Shown piece after piece: positions 11,555-21,819 of a stretch of DNA of 64,000 bases. Position 1 is the first letter of the stretch, and the number at the start of each line of letters is the position of its first letter. The stretch is taken from assembly GCA_022747635.1 (NCBI GenBank), contig JAKTNV010000005.1, positions 90,235,469-90,299,468 on the forward strand, read 5' to 3'. The DNA is from Hetaerina americana (lineage: Eukaryota > Arthropoda > Insecta > Odonata > Calopterygidae). The notes under the pieces are model-generated. The model ran no database searches, was not told where the DNA came from, and was given only the letters and a program-made list of their open reading frames with translations. The position numbers and the translations under genes were made by a program.

Positions 11555-12437
11555 ATATATACCTGTATATAAGAGAGAGAATTATATGTATCCAGTAGAC
11601 AACGTCGAAAAGATAGTCCCAGTTCCTTTATAGCGGACAGATAATATGTCATCGGGAGATAATGTAATGCTTCTGCTCACGAGTGATATCTTGGAATATT
11701 GGAGGCCAACTTCGATGACTGTCCCTCCCCCGCTAAGAGTGAGTGACGGAAGGCAAGGAGAAGACGCGCTGGCAACGGACGCCGTATGGACTCGGTCACC
11801 TATCGATTCTCCATTATGAAGTTTTGGAAGGCGTAAACTACGTTCCTCTCTCTCTCTCTTCCCCTCCAACCCTCTGCCCCACCCTTCCTTCTCACGACCC
11901 TCTCCCCCTCCACCACTCCTTCCCACGTCCCTCCTCACTCCTACTTCGTCCACCGGCCCTCCACCACCTGCAGTGATATTCCCACCAGACACAAAATACA
12001 TCGACAGTCACCTCGTCGTTGGTGCGACAATGGACTTCAGCGCTGCGTTATCTTCGAAAGTGTGATGCGATAAGGATGTTCTTTGTATTACATTTCCTAT
12101 TTAGTATTCTGTTTTTACAGGAAATAAACAAGGATGTACGAACATTAATGTGGTACACTTTGCGCCATGCTTTCGGAGGGCTCCGTAAAACAAATCTCAG
12201 ATGGGTGGTTTTTCTGGTTCAAAGAAGTTTATCAGCTTACTACGACCAATTAGCGCTCAGTCATTCCCAGGTGATACACGTAATGGCAGTCATATGTAGC
12301 TTCTGACTGGCCGGCGACCTCTGTAGCACCAAATCCCATTCATGAACAAACTTATTTCGACCATTTCGTGGTAAAAATGTGGTCACATAGTTTCTAAAAA
12401 ATGAAAAACCAATTGGCATGTTAACTAAAAGCTTTTA
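11555..12437. other. Intergenic, nothing recognised
   Basis: A G/C-skewed stretch at 11700-11960 gives a glycine-rich minus-strand ORF (11582-12001) and opposing plus-strand frames. None resembles a known protein or has splice-site support. I regard them as chance frames. Confidence 0.45.
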
Positions 12438-12508
12438 AGTCCTAACGAGATTTGAACTTGGTTTGTTAGATTCCGAGTCCTGAGTGCCAACCGTTACAAC
12501 ATAGGGCC
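12438..12508 (-). pseudogene. tRNA-Gln-like pseudogene or SINE head
   Basis: On the minus strand the 71 bases follow tRNA-Gln closely: acceptor GGCCCTA, an A-box region TTGTAACGGTTGGCAC, an anticodon arm GGACTCGGAATC and a T arm AAGTTCAAATCTCG. Glutamine tRNAs carry CTCTGAA or CTTTGAA in the loop; here it is CTCGGAA. Several pairs in the acceptor, anticodon and T stems are broken, so a functional tRNA is unlikely. No CCA or obvious tail was seen. Confidence 0.7.
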
Positions 12509-13960
12509 GCTGTAAATATTGGGCCGAATGTCACGAATATGAATGAAATACAATTACCTGCTTACACAAATGTAATTTTAGCCAGCTCTATATCGTTTCC
12601 ATCTGGATATAGCGGGCACTGGTAGGATTTTCTGTTTTCACATACCGATCCTCAAGTAATACTTATTTTAATTTTCCCCAAGAGAACAACTACATTACGA
12701 GCATGTAACGAACATCAGGTCATACAAGACACGCATACAGAAAAAGTCATACAATAGGTATCATATAAACCAGTCAAAGGCGCAAAAAGGTTAATTAATA
12801 TGACATAATTAAGTGGCGTTTGGACGGAATAAAGGGAGAAAGGAATTATGTGGAATTAAGAAGAGTTTGATGTAGTGTTGAGTCTCATATTGTTTCCTTA
12901 GTAGATACATCGTTGTTCAACTTATGTTCATTCAAAATATGCCTTAAACACTAGACTACCTAATAATAGCCGTCCGTAAACCCTTCAATGCGATAATTCA
13001 ATCGTTTAAGAAAAATTATTCAAACAGAATGAAAATAATATTACTGAAAAGTTCAACAGGACTTTTATACACGTACACGAACAAAAAGATGTCCATCGCA
13101 GGAAAAAAGTGTCTACTGGTCGCAAAATGTCTCGAAAAAGTTATCTATAATGTTTCGATGAAACCGAAAATTACATATATTTCACAACTTTCCAGTTCAC
13201 TATTTTTTAAAATTCCATTCGTGAGTAGAAGCATTGCATTTTTAACTTGCATTCCAGTGAGCACGTTCAAAAGCGAATGGCACATTCGCTTTTAGATCAT
13301 TCTACCGTTAAATACGGTAGGTGGAAAGTATTTTCACAGACTAGTTCAATTTGAAGATAAGATTCAAAAAGTTAATGATTTCATTTCACGTTATTCACAA
13401 ATTAAGGTATTTTTGACGTTTCCCTCTCAGATTTTGTTCCAAAGTAACGTCTCAATATCTATCTCCCTAAACTGAGTCCAAAGATAATATATAGTATATA
13501 GTATCTTAGTATAAATAGTTACTGGTTACAGGTAACTGGTTTTAGTCTACACACTTGTCACAACCCGCTGAATGGCCTAACTTCCACAGGGGAAGGAAGG
13601 GAAAAGGGTCTGGTGGTACTCAATACGCCATTACTACTATTATTGTGTGTATTCCACTGCTAAAGTTAGATTTTTGATGGACACAGATTGAACCCCAATG
13701 CATTTTTAAATTCATCATTTATATTTTTTTGTGATCAGAAACTACTTACGAACGGAGTTTGAGTGAGCTACAAATATATTATAGTGCCTGGAAAAATAGT
13801 GCCTACTACAACAGCTGTAATTTGAAAAAATCCTCCCCTACAATTATTTATATTTTTATTTCTGCCTCATACACTGTTGAGATACGGCTATTTTCTAAAC
13901 CAATACTGAGAGTGTATTGAGTAAAATCCAAATTTCATTGAGTGCGAGAGTAGTTAGAAA
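12509..13960. other. Intergenic; two adjacent perfect hairpins
   Basis: No coding sequence recognised. The ORF at 13029-13295 has no recognisable features. Its end overlaps a perfect 11-bp hairpin (13269-13293), which is followed by a perfect 7-bp hairpin (13302-13320). Confidence 0.45.
13269..13320. repeat. Two neighbouring perfect hairpins
   Basis: AAAAGCGAATG at 13269-13279 pairs with CATTCGCTTTT at 13283-13293 around a 3-base loop. CTACCGT at 13302-13308 pairs with ACGGTAG at 13314-13320. Neither is followed by a T-run of the bacterial terminator kind, and in a nuclear genome they are probably incidental or element remnants. Confidence 0.7.
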
Positions 13961-14928
13961 GGTTCTCGGAATCACCACCAGATGTCAGCGCTAGCGCAAC
14001 GATTTTCACCCGTAGTAATCGGTAATCCTTTATGAGCAAATACTAAACGCCACAGTACTCAGGGAAGAGATCTGAGGTCCAGACTCGGTTTGCTGTTGTT
14101 TCCGTGTAGTGGTTTGTGAAGATGGAAAATATTGAGATTCGAGCAGTGATCAAATACTTCATAAAGAAAGGTATGAAAGCAAAGGAAATTCATTCCGACT
14201 TTAAAAACACTCTAGGGGGACTCTGCTCCTTCATACTCAACTGTTGTCAAGTGTGACAAACGAGTTTAAGTTTGTTCGGCACAGCTTAGATGATGATGAT
14301 CCGCGTAGTTGCCTGTCAAAATGTGCCACTACCCCATAAATCATCGCAAAAGTTCATAAAATGGTCAAGGAGGATAGACGACTGAAAGTAAGAGAAATCG
14401 CTGAAACTGTAGGCATGCCATCTGATCGGGCATATTGCATTTTAACAGTTGAATTTGATATGAGAAAATTATCTGCTAGATGGGTACCCTGACTCTTCGC
14501 GCAGGGTCACAAACGAATCAGAGTGGAAATTTTCGAACAATGTTTGACCCATTTTAAGAGCAACCAACCAGATTTTCTGCGGCGATTTGTGACCACAGAT
14601 GAACTTTGGGTCCACCACTATACCCCAGAGATATAAGAGAAGTCAGAGCAGTGGAAATATGTTGATTCACCCCCACCAAAGAAAGCAAAGGCAATACAGT
14701 TGGCTGGAAAGGTGATGGCTTAAGCTTTCTGGGATGCGAAAGGGATTCTGCTGATAGGTTATCTTCCCACTGGTCAAACGATTACTGCAAAATACTACGC
14801 TGACCTCCTAGACCAACTACAGCAAGAGATATACGAAATGAGGCCAGGTTTGGTAAAGAAGAAAGTCATTTTCATCATGACAATGCACGCCCACATACAA
14901 GTGTCGTTATTGCAGAAGTAGGCATCAT
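13961..14928 (+). pseudogene. Decayed mariner transposase (copy 1)
   Basis: Homology starts with a 5' region typical of mariners (a CACCACCAGATGTCAGCGCTAG-like block near 13975). It continues with the N-terminal helix-turn-helix part (MENIEIRAVIKYF, 14122 on), VREIAETVGMPSD, LSARWVP, the first catalytic Asp context TTDELWVHHYTPE near 14600, FWDAKGILLIGYLPTGQTI, YYADLLDQL and KKVIFIM. Many frameshifts and stops interrupt it. Mariner transposases cut and paste DNA at TA sites. The right end is lost where LINE-B sequence begins at about 14930. Confidence 0.9.
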
Positions 14929-15272
14929 ACTCACAAAGAAATGAGCAAGGAAAATAAAATCATGCTGACAATATAATGAAAGGATATTGATGATAAAGTT
15001 GAAGGCAGAACCTGCGGATACAGTGATAGTACAGGTACATATGCCGACATCATATACACCTGGACGGAACAGTAAAAGAGAAGGAAAACCTTAAGAGTGA
15101 TGGGAGATTGGAACGCTGTGGTTGGCAAGGGGCGAGAGGGAAGTAGCATGGGATACTTCGGATTAGGAAAACGAAAAATTCCACGGGAGAGGGGCTGATT
15201 CTGCCATTCTGCAACGAGAAAACATGGTAGTGGTAATACCATCTTCGATCAACATCTGAGAAGAAGATACCC

Positions 15273-18195
15273 ATGGAAGATGCCTGGAGACAAAGCACGA
15301 TACCAAATTGGCTACACCCTTGTCAGGAAGAGAGATACAAGAACCATGTTAAGAAGTGTAAGAGATATAAATGGCGATTACAACCTGGTGATCATGGAGA
15401 GCAGATTGCGATAAAAGAAGATAAAGAAAGAGACACAACAACCAGATGGAACACAAAGATACTGGAAGAAAAGAGCGCTAGAGAAAGGTTCACCGCGGCC
15501 ATCGAAAGGGAAATAGAGGGAAATAATGAAAATACCAGCACTGACGGCGATGGAACGAAATGAAGAATATAATTACCAAAGCTGCAGATGAGCTCCTTGT
15601 GAGCAAGGCGAAAATATCTAAGAAATCATGGATAACAGCTCAAATAAGAGGTCTCATAGAGGAAAGAAGAAAATACAGGAATCCAAGAAATGGGAATGAA
15701 GAAGACCTCTAAAAACAGTTGCGGAACCAGGTCACACGAGAGTGCAAGCAGGCAAAGGAAGAATGGATAGAAAGCTGCTGCGAGGAAATTGATGACTACA
15801 TGAAAAAGGGAAATAGCGAGATGACTAATAAAATTGCGAAGAGGCAATTCGGGGAATGAAAAAGAAAATTGCAACGCCTCCGAGACGCTAATGGAAAAAT
15901 AATAATAGATGATGACGGCAGTGGGATTAGATGGAAAGAATACATTGAAGTACTCTATCAAGCTCCCAAACCACTTGAAGATGGCTTCATTAAAGACAAA
16001 ATCCTGATAGGTAAAGAGGAAATCCTGATGCGATCGGGGTCCGTAGACATTAAGAAGCGAATTCGAGAGAGCCGAGGCAGACCTGAGAAAGAACAAGGCA
16101 CCAGGTTTTGACAAAATAAATGGAGAAATAATCAAGGCACCCGGGATCAAAGCGATGGATGTCCTCTATAGAATAATCAAAGATAACTACAACAGCGGAA
16201 AGACACCAGAAGACTTCGAGAAAAGTATAATGATTGTAATACCGAAGAAACCGAAAACAGATAAATGCGAAGAACACAGAACATTGAGTCTAGTGACTCA
16301 AGTATCAAAAATCCTTGCTCGGATAATTAGCAAAATAATAGAAAAAAGAAAACCTCCCGGAAAACCAATTCGGATTCAGGAAAAACCCAGGAGCATTAGA
16401 GGCAATTCTAAGTTTGAGAGTTATGGCCGAAAAACTGATACACGTAAATAAGCCATTATACGAGTTATGTTCAAAAAGTATCGCGAATTTTGAATTTCCT
16501 CGGGTTGATTTAATTTGATTTGCGATTTTTTTGTAGTTATGTTTGTAATTATGTCTCTCAATTATGCCGAAAATTTCACCCATTTTGAATGTTGAGTCAA
16601 TTGTTGACAGCTGTTTTGCTTGGACGTGTTTTGGCTTATCTTCGATTTTTGCCTGTTCCAAAAAATGGATCAAAGAATATGTATAAATTTTTTTGTGCAA
16701 AACGAAATTAAGTACGCGGACGCATTCCGAATGTTGACTGTGGCATATGGAGAAGCTACTTTCGACCAAAGCCACGTTTCTCGGTGGTACAAAATGTTCT
16801 CAGAGGGCCGAGAATATGTGAACGACGAGGAGCGTGTCGGACGCCCGAGCACATGCACAACAGACGAAAACATTTATGAAGTGAAGAAAATAGTATTCTG
16901 TATAACATGTAATGGGGAATACTCTTAAGGGGAAAAATAGATATTCATGAATAAATAAATAATTTTGGAAAAAACACAAAAGGTGCGACACTTTTTGAAC
17001 AGACCTCGTTCGTTGTGTGGCATTCGCAGACTTAGAGAAGGCCTACGACAACGTCGAATGGAAAAATATATTCAAGATACTAGAAGTGCTTGGATTGGAC
17101 AAAAACGACCTAAGAATTGTCCATTACCTCTAAAAGAATCAGGTTACAACAATGCGAACGAAAAATGGAAGAACAATACAAGCCAAAGTACGCAAATGAG
17201 TAAGACAAGGATGCAACCTCTCTCCAGTAATATTCAACGTATACCTGGAAGAGGCAATAAAAGAAACAAGAACTGGGTATCAAAGGATTCAAGGTAAATG
17301 GAGAAGAAATCAACATGCTGAGGGTTTGCAGATGACATCACATTAGTGGCGGAAACGCGAGAGGACCTACAAGCAACTCTAAGTGCTATGGATCAGGTAC
17401 TGGGAGAATATAATAAGAACATCAACAAGAAGAAAACTAAAATCCTTGTAATATTGATTGAATTGAGCTCTTACGACTAGCAGCATTGAATAAATGAAAA
17501 GACTACAATAGCCGTAAATAGCTCCTATAAATCTGTTTAAAATCCTTGTGCGTGGGAGAGAGGAGCTGAATGCATATATCACCATGCGAGGGGTGAAACT
17601 AGAGCAAGTAGAATCCTTCATCTACCTCGGCAGCAGCATAACATGGGATGGAAGAAGTTCGACCGACATCAAGCGAAGAATAGCCCAAGCTAATAACGCA
17701 TTCATGATGAAGAGGCTATTGATATGATCAAAGAACTTAAGACTGGGAACAAGGAAGCAAATCGTCAAGACTTTCGTGTGGAGCATAGCGCTCTATGGTT
17801 CCGAGACTTGGAACATTGGAAAAGTGGACCAGCGAGGAATAGAAGCCTTTGAAACATGGTGCTGGAGGAGAATGCTGAAGATTAAACGGACAGACAAAGT
17901 AACGAACGAGGAATTATATAGAAGAGCAGAAGGAGATAGGACCAAGTGGAAAACTCTACGGCAAAGAAGAAATAGGTGGATCGGACACACATTGAGGCAC
18001 AATGAATTGATTAGGAATATAATAGTAGGAAAAATAGAAGGTAAGATTCCACGAACAAGACCAAGAGACATGTGCATAGGACAAATTAAGACGGACGTAA
18101 AACAGAGAAGATATCAGGGATTGAGGGAATTGACTTTAAATAGAATAGAATGGACGGCTGCAACTCGTAAACCAATCCTAGGATTGAAATACTGA
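15273..18195 (+). pseudogene. LINE-B endonuclease-reverse transcriptase, broken
   Basis: In the endonuclease part an Asp expected in the YQIDY motif of relatives is Gly here (YQIGY). The reverse-transcriptase part has NKAPGFDKINGEIIK, SIMIVIPKKPKTDKCEEHR and, beyond the mariner, AFADLEKAYDNVEW. The longest intact piece, 17776-18195, encodes the C-terminal domain: YGSETWNIGKVDQRGIEAFE, then WRRMLKIKRTDKVTNEEL, a basic stretch, and the terminal RKPILGLKY. Together with the copy at 7940-8470 it defines a family that is a sister of LINE-A. Confidence 0.85.
16461..17008 (+). mobile_element. Internally deleted mariner inserted in LINE-B
   Basis: Inverted ends match: the left end and the reverse complement of the right end share TGTTCAAAAAGT followed by a TCGC block. 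The left flank is TA; the right flank is TT, probably a mutated TA. Inside, 16663-16928 encodes the N-terminal DNA-binding half of a mariner transposase (ADAFRMLTVAYGEATFDQS, VSRWYKMFSEGREYV, ERVGRPSTCTTDENI). The catalytic half is deleted. The interrupted LINE-B frame resumes immediately to the right, which dates the mariner after the LINE. Confidence 0.9.
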
Positions 18196-18266
18196 TCATG
18201 ATGGATATTTTTGGTGCCCTACAGGCACTCCGCTTAACTGATCGAATATCTCATTCATATTTGGTT

Positions 18267-18525
18267 TTATATACAGATTTTGGTTTTGAAAATAGGGCAC
18301 GTTTTACATGTGGGTTTATTGCATGGCGTTGGAGTGGTTTTAGGACGGGTTGGGGATTTAAGGAGTGGATTTGTTGATTTGAGGAGATCGGATAGGTTGG
18401 CGGGGCGTTTGAAAGTAACTGAGGGGCATTTGGGAAAAAGGTTGGCGGTGGCATTATGATTTTTTAGGATAGGGTAGAGGTCTTTCAGGATTGATCGTAT
18501 AGATTCTAAGCCCGGGAAGTATGTT
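18267..18525 (-). pseudogene. PLE linker region, inverted segment
   Basis: On the minus strand it encodes CTTYFPGLESIRSILKDLYP, then CPSVTFKRPANLSDLLKST, then CKPTCKTCPIF-like residues. These match the linker between reverse transcriptase and GIY-YIG domain in the second copy (about 35160-35410, plus strand). The cysteine pairs near the end are characteristic of Penelope-like proteins, where they precede the GIY-YIG nuclease. It is only a segment, with no start or stop of its own. Confidence 0.85.
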
Positions 18526-18909
18526 GTGCAAACCAAAATCCCATCCCTCTCCCACCCGCTTTTTAACTCTCTCCCACCAATTCCCTCCTCTACTTGCACT
18601 TCTAGCAATGTAGTGTACCTTCTGAAGTGCCAACTTTGCCCTGCCTATTATATTGGGCAAACCACCACACCCCTCAATATCAGAATCAACAACCACCGAG
18701 CCTCATGCAAAAACTCTTCCTTAATTGACATGCTCCCTATCCCCAAACACGCCTCCGAACACAACACTCCCTTTGATAAATGCTATAGTGTATCCATCAT
18801 AGCATCCCTCCCACCCTCTGATCCTCCTCTGAAACTGAAAACACTGGAGCAATCCTTCATCTGGCTTTTGGAGTCATGGAACTGGCCAGGAATTAATATT
18901 CGGCACTAA
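18526..18909 (+). CDS. GIY-YIG endonuclease domain of a Penelope-like element
   Basis: This frame encodes about 127 residues up to a stop at 18909. The signature is NVVYLLKCQLCPAYYIGQTT, where the VYLL and YYIG strands correspond to the two halves of the GIY-YIG motif. An Arg follows within NIRINNHRAS, then PIPKHASEHNTPFDKC and a Glu in LKTLEQSFIWLL. In Penelope-like elements this nuclease nicks the target so that reverse transcription can begin. The frame is intact but cut off from its reverse transcriptase by the inversion, so it is a fragment of a former polyprotein. Confidence 0.88.
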   Translation: MQTKIPSLSHPLFNSLPPIPSSTCTSSNVVYLLKCQLCPAYYIGQTTTPLNIRINNHRASCKNSSLIDMLPIPKHASEHNTPFDKCYSVSIIASLPPSDPPLKLKTLEQSFIWLLESWNWPGINIRH

Positions 18910-19074
18910 TTACCCTGCTCTAATTATATTTTCATCCCCCTTCCACCCCCATCACCTGCTACATATCCCCCACCCTTCTAACGCTGCCCCTCCATACCCG
19001 TCCCTTCGGAATTCCCTCCCCACCTTCCCCTTCCATCCATCGCTCCAGCCCTCGTATTCCCTTCAGTTCTGTCC

Positions 19075-19125
19075 CTCTCTTCCTTGATAAAGGTGGCAAC
19101 GACCACCGAAAATTCGAAAAATAGT
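19075..19125 (+). other. PLE 3' stem-loop with hammerhead-like core
   Basis: TTGATAA is followed by a perfect GGTGG/CCACC stem around CAACGA and then GAAA. In a hammerhead ribozyme the order is CTGANGA, stem II, GAAA. Here the C and the second G of the core are changed, so cleavage activity is doubtful. The same layout recurs at 2550-2580 (minus) and 35948-35980 (plus). Confidence 0.4.
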
Positions 19126-19218
19126 GAGTCTCTTTTTTTGTGTTTCTGTGTTTTTGTCTGTGTCCACTAGTGCTAAGTGTTATACATTATTATTCACGTC
19201 CGTGAGACTTTCAAAAAG

Positions 19219-19223
<5 letters not shown>

Positions 19224-19276
<53 letters not shown>
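19224..19276. repeat. (TA)n microsatellite at a PLE 3' end
   Basis: A TA run of about 53 bp directly following the 3' end of the PLE copy. A perfect palindrome follows 18 bases further on. Confidence 0.97.
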
Positions 19277-19278
<2 letters not shown>

Positions 19279-19294
19279 TTTGTGTGCTTGCTTC

Positions 19295-19345
19295 TATTTC
19301 GAAACCGCATTATTGCATGCCATGCAATAATGCGGTTTCGAAATA
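19295..19345. repeat. Perfect 25-bp-arm palindrome with one-base loop
   Basis: Arms 19295-19319 and 19321-19345 are exact reverse complements around a single C at 19320. The arm begins TATTTCGAAACCGC and ends GCATG. It may be the target site or terminus associated with the adjacent PLE, or an independent inverted duplication. Confidence 0.92.
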
Positions 19346-21399
19346 AAAGTCTACATTGACTTCCCAGGGTAAATATTTCATGACACACACTAGGAGAAAA
19401 TGATCCCCGTGTATCTGGAGATTATCCGCAAAATTCTAATGGATCAGGAATGGCAATGGAAATGTGTGGGGAAAGTAAATTGAACTACGGAAGGCGATTT
19501 AAGGGCACTTCAATGCATCCTCTGTTGAACTGTAAAATTAATATTTCCTTGACCGGGCATTGAACCACGGATCTTTCGACTTGCCGGGCCGATGCTCGAA
19601 CCACTTGAGCATCTGTTAGTTTCAGCCTGTTTTCTTGTGAACCTTGGACCAATCTTAAAACAGAAGGGAACGTCAAAAAAAACACCTTTTAGCTTTCTTG
19701 GCTTGCATGAACTAGACAACCAAGCCTTCTGGTCACGATTGCCATATAATCAAGGAAATATTTACATAAGTTTAGGTACTCTAGTTCTCGCCACGCCCCG
19801 ATATTAGGAGACCCATCAAGTTCAGTTTTACCCTTTCATGAACTTGGCAATTTAAGTACAGCCACCAATGAATAGCCTTGGAATTTTCTTAGCATGGAAG
19901 CGTCTTAATAAAGAGCCTGCGCTGGAATAGAAAGAAGAAAGGAGACGTGTTTCGCGCTCCTAAGAATTGAAGGCTTTATTTTGCATGAGTATTACTTTTA
20001 TCATTGATTCCCCTCCACTGAGGACGGTGGTGAGTTATTACTTTTTTATACTCATCGCCGTCGCTGTCGGTATTTTTTCGGCGCCAGTGCGTTCGACATC
20101 CGCCCAAGAAATTCCAATAAAGCTTCGAATGGCACCCGTGGGTGACGCTAGGGAGAAAGTAGGACTGCGTGGCACACTCTGTCTGGGTGAGTGGGTCTCT
20201 TCGTATCGAAAAGGTGAATTGACAGTAAAAATAAAGTGATATTCGTATATCTCCCCTTTTGGGGGTCCCATAAAAATGTTTTCCATACACTTTGGGACTT
20301 TGGCGTGGCGTAGGTACGTATGGATAAGGGCAGCCGGACAGGTAAAAGCCGCCGACTCTGGGACCCGAGTTATTGAGTCTGGTTATGTATATGTTTGCTG
20401 GGATGATTTAGGATGTTCCCGGGTGTTTTATGACGTTCCTTCAGAGCGCTCATAACGATACAGGAGGCCTGCTCCTCTAATAAAACATAAAAAGGACATA
20501 CGGGAACACCTATCTAGATATTTGTGCATTAAGGGACCCGCATATTTTCCCGAAAAAAATATACCCACGTGAACATCTCTTTCCATATTTCTTTTGAAAG
20601 GGATAGGTGCGCGTAGATAATACGGTATAATAATGTTTTCGAATATTGGGATATAAATAAATGTTTGCATAAAGAAAATTAAATTCCCGAGTTAAATTCG
20701 AAATGAAAAAATTTACTAGAGTCGTCGCGAAAAAGGTATGAAACCCTGAAATATCGACAGATGCTCTTAGGAAAACTTAAATTATTTTTGGAAAACAATC
20801 ATCCTTTAAGGCCTATCGAATATGATAAGGATAAATTGGAGGATTAAATTATAGGTAAAGTGATACCATTAAGCCAATCACCTCTTAATTCTTCTTCCAA
20901 GCGAATATTAACCGAATGACTGGTCCAGAAACCAGTGTAACTCAGATAGGATGAATCTTTCGGCACTAATAGAAAAATATTACACCTTCTTCACGGAAAA
21001 CAATTAAAATATCCATATCGTAGGTCTTTTAGGTTTATTTTTTTCTTGCGTTTTTTCTCCTGCAAAAATCCTTTCTCTCGCCACGCCCTGAGCAGTAATA
21101 CCATTCAACACATTCGTCCATGGTGAACAGCAATTATTGCTTGGATATAACAATATATACGTAGATAATTTGCTGAAAAAGGAAAACCAAATGTAATGAA
21201 TAATTTAAAAACTACACTTACATAAAATAGACACGTAAAACTCAACTTGATGAGTACATGTTGATTCACACCATCACAATCATCGCTTTTTCAGCTTCAC
21301 ATACTTTCCAAACCCCTTTATGCCTTCCCTACACCGCACTCATCCAGCACTGTTAATCATAATCAAATCGCTATTCTTAACGAGTGTCTCTTTACTCAG
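19346..21399. other. Intergenic; one tRNA-like fragment, otherwise unrecognised
   Basis: Apart from the tRNA-like sequence at 19546-19614, I see no supported gene. A moderately CpG-rich area near 20060-20350 gives open frames on both strands without recognisable motifs. 20690-21400 is AT-rich. Confidence 0.45.
19546..19614 (-). repeat. tRNA-like SINE head
   Basis: On the minus strand: GATGCTCAAGTGGTTCGAGC (A-box region), then a degenerate anticodon arm, then GTGGTTCAATGCCCGG (B-box-like). Stems are poorly paired and no anticodon is clear, so it is read as a tRNA-derived SINE or pseudogene and not as a working tRNA. Confidence 0.55.
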
Positions 21400-21772
21400 C
21401 GAAAATCTTCCTTTGAGGTTCTTAGGACTACACCCCTTTTCGTCTAATAGACTTTCCAAAAGTGTACTTCCTCCTGCCATTTCGCTCTCCTACTTTTAGG
21501 TTTAACCTGACTTTCCTGTCTCTTGATGACTTCATTTCCCTCGTTTTTCGAAGACTGCTTCTCACCTCAGGCCTTTCATACTAATCCTGTACTGCGCTTA
21601 TTAATGGCAATGAAATCACTTGGCTGACTGCTTAATTAGGCCTTGATCCATGCGTAAATATGGCTAACTTCAAACAGCTCCCATCCTGCTTGAATTCCTA
21701 CCTCCAGGTCGGACAAGGTCCTTCTGACCTTATCCTTCCAACACCCATCGGTAAGCATGGTGATAATAGACA

Positions 21773-21819
<47 letters not shown>

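Larger units (their letters stand above)
14930..18215 (+). mobile_element. LINE-B copy, EN-RT retrotransposon split by a mariner
   Basis: It starts inside an APE-type endonuclease: IKLKAEPADTVIVQVHMPTS at about 14990-15050, then MGDWNAVVG near 15100 and the YQIGYTLVRKRYKNH block near 15300. It continues through a linker (15560-16110), early reverse-transcriptase motifs (16110-16440) and the FADLEKAYDNVEW box just after the mariner (17020-17070). It ends with a C-terminal domain terminating at 18195. Frameshifts and stops are numerous, so the element is dead. A deleted mariner occupies 16461-17008. Confidence 0.88.
18250..19223 (+). mobile_element. Penelope-like element copy with internal inversion
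   Basis: The right part (18526 to about 19223) is in plus orientation: GIY-YIG endonuclease domain, 3' UTR and terminal stem-loop, running into a (TA)n array. The left part (18250-18525) is the segment that should lie just upstream of the endonuclease, but it is in minus orientation (CTTYFPGLESIRSILKDLYP to CKTCPIF). The copy at 34.4-36.05 kb shows the normal order. The boundaries share a short AAACCAAAATC overlap. This is the structure expected from twin-primed reverse transcription. Confidence 0.85.

Noticed and set aside
11582..12001. 139-codon glycine-rich minus-strand ORF
   Set aside because: Composition-driven frame in a C/T-skewed stretch, with opposing open frames and no motif or splice support.
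19967..20290. ORF with a possible hydrophobic segment (YYFFILIAVAVGIFSA)
   Set aside because: A signal-peptide-like stretch is visible, but the frame is short, unsupported by splice sites or homology, and overlapped by open frames on the other strand.
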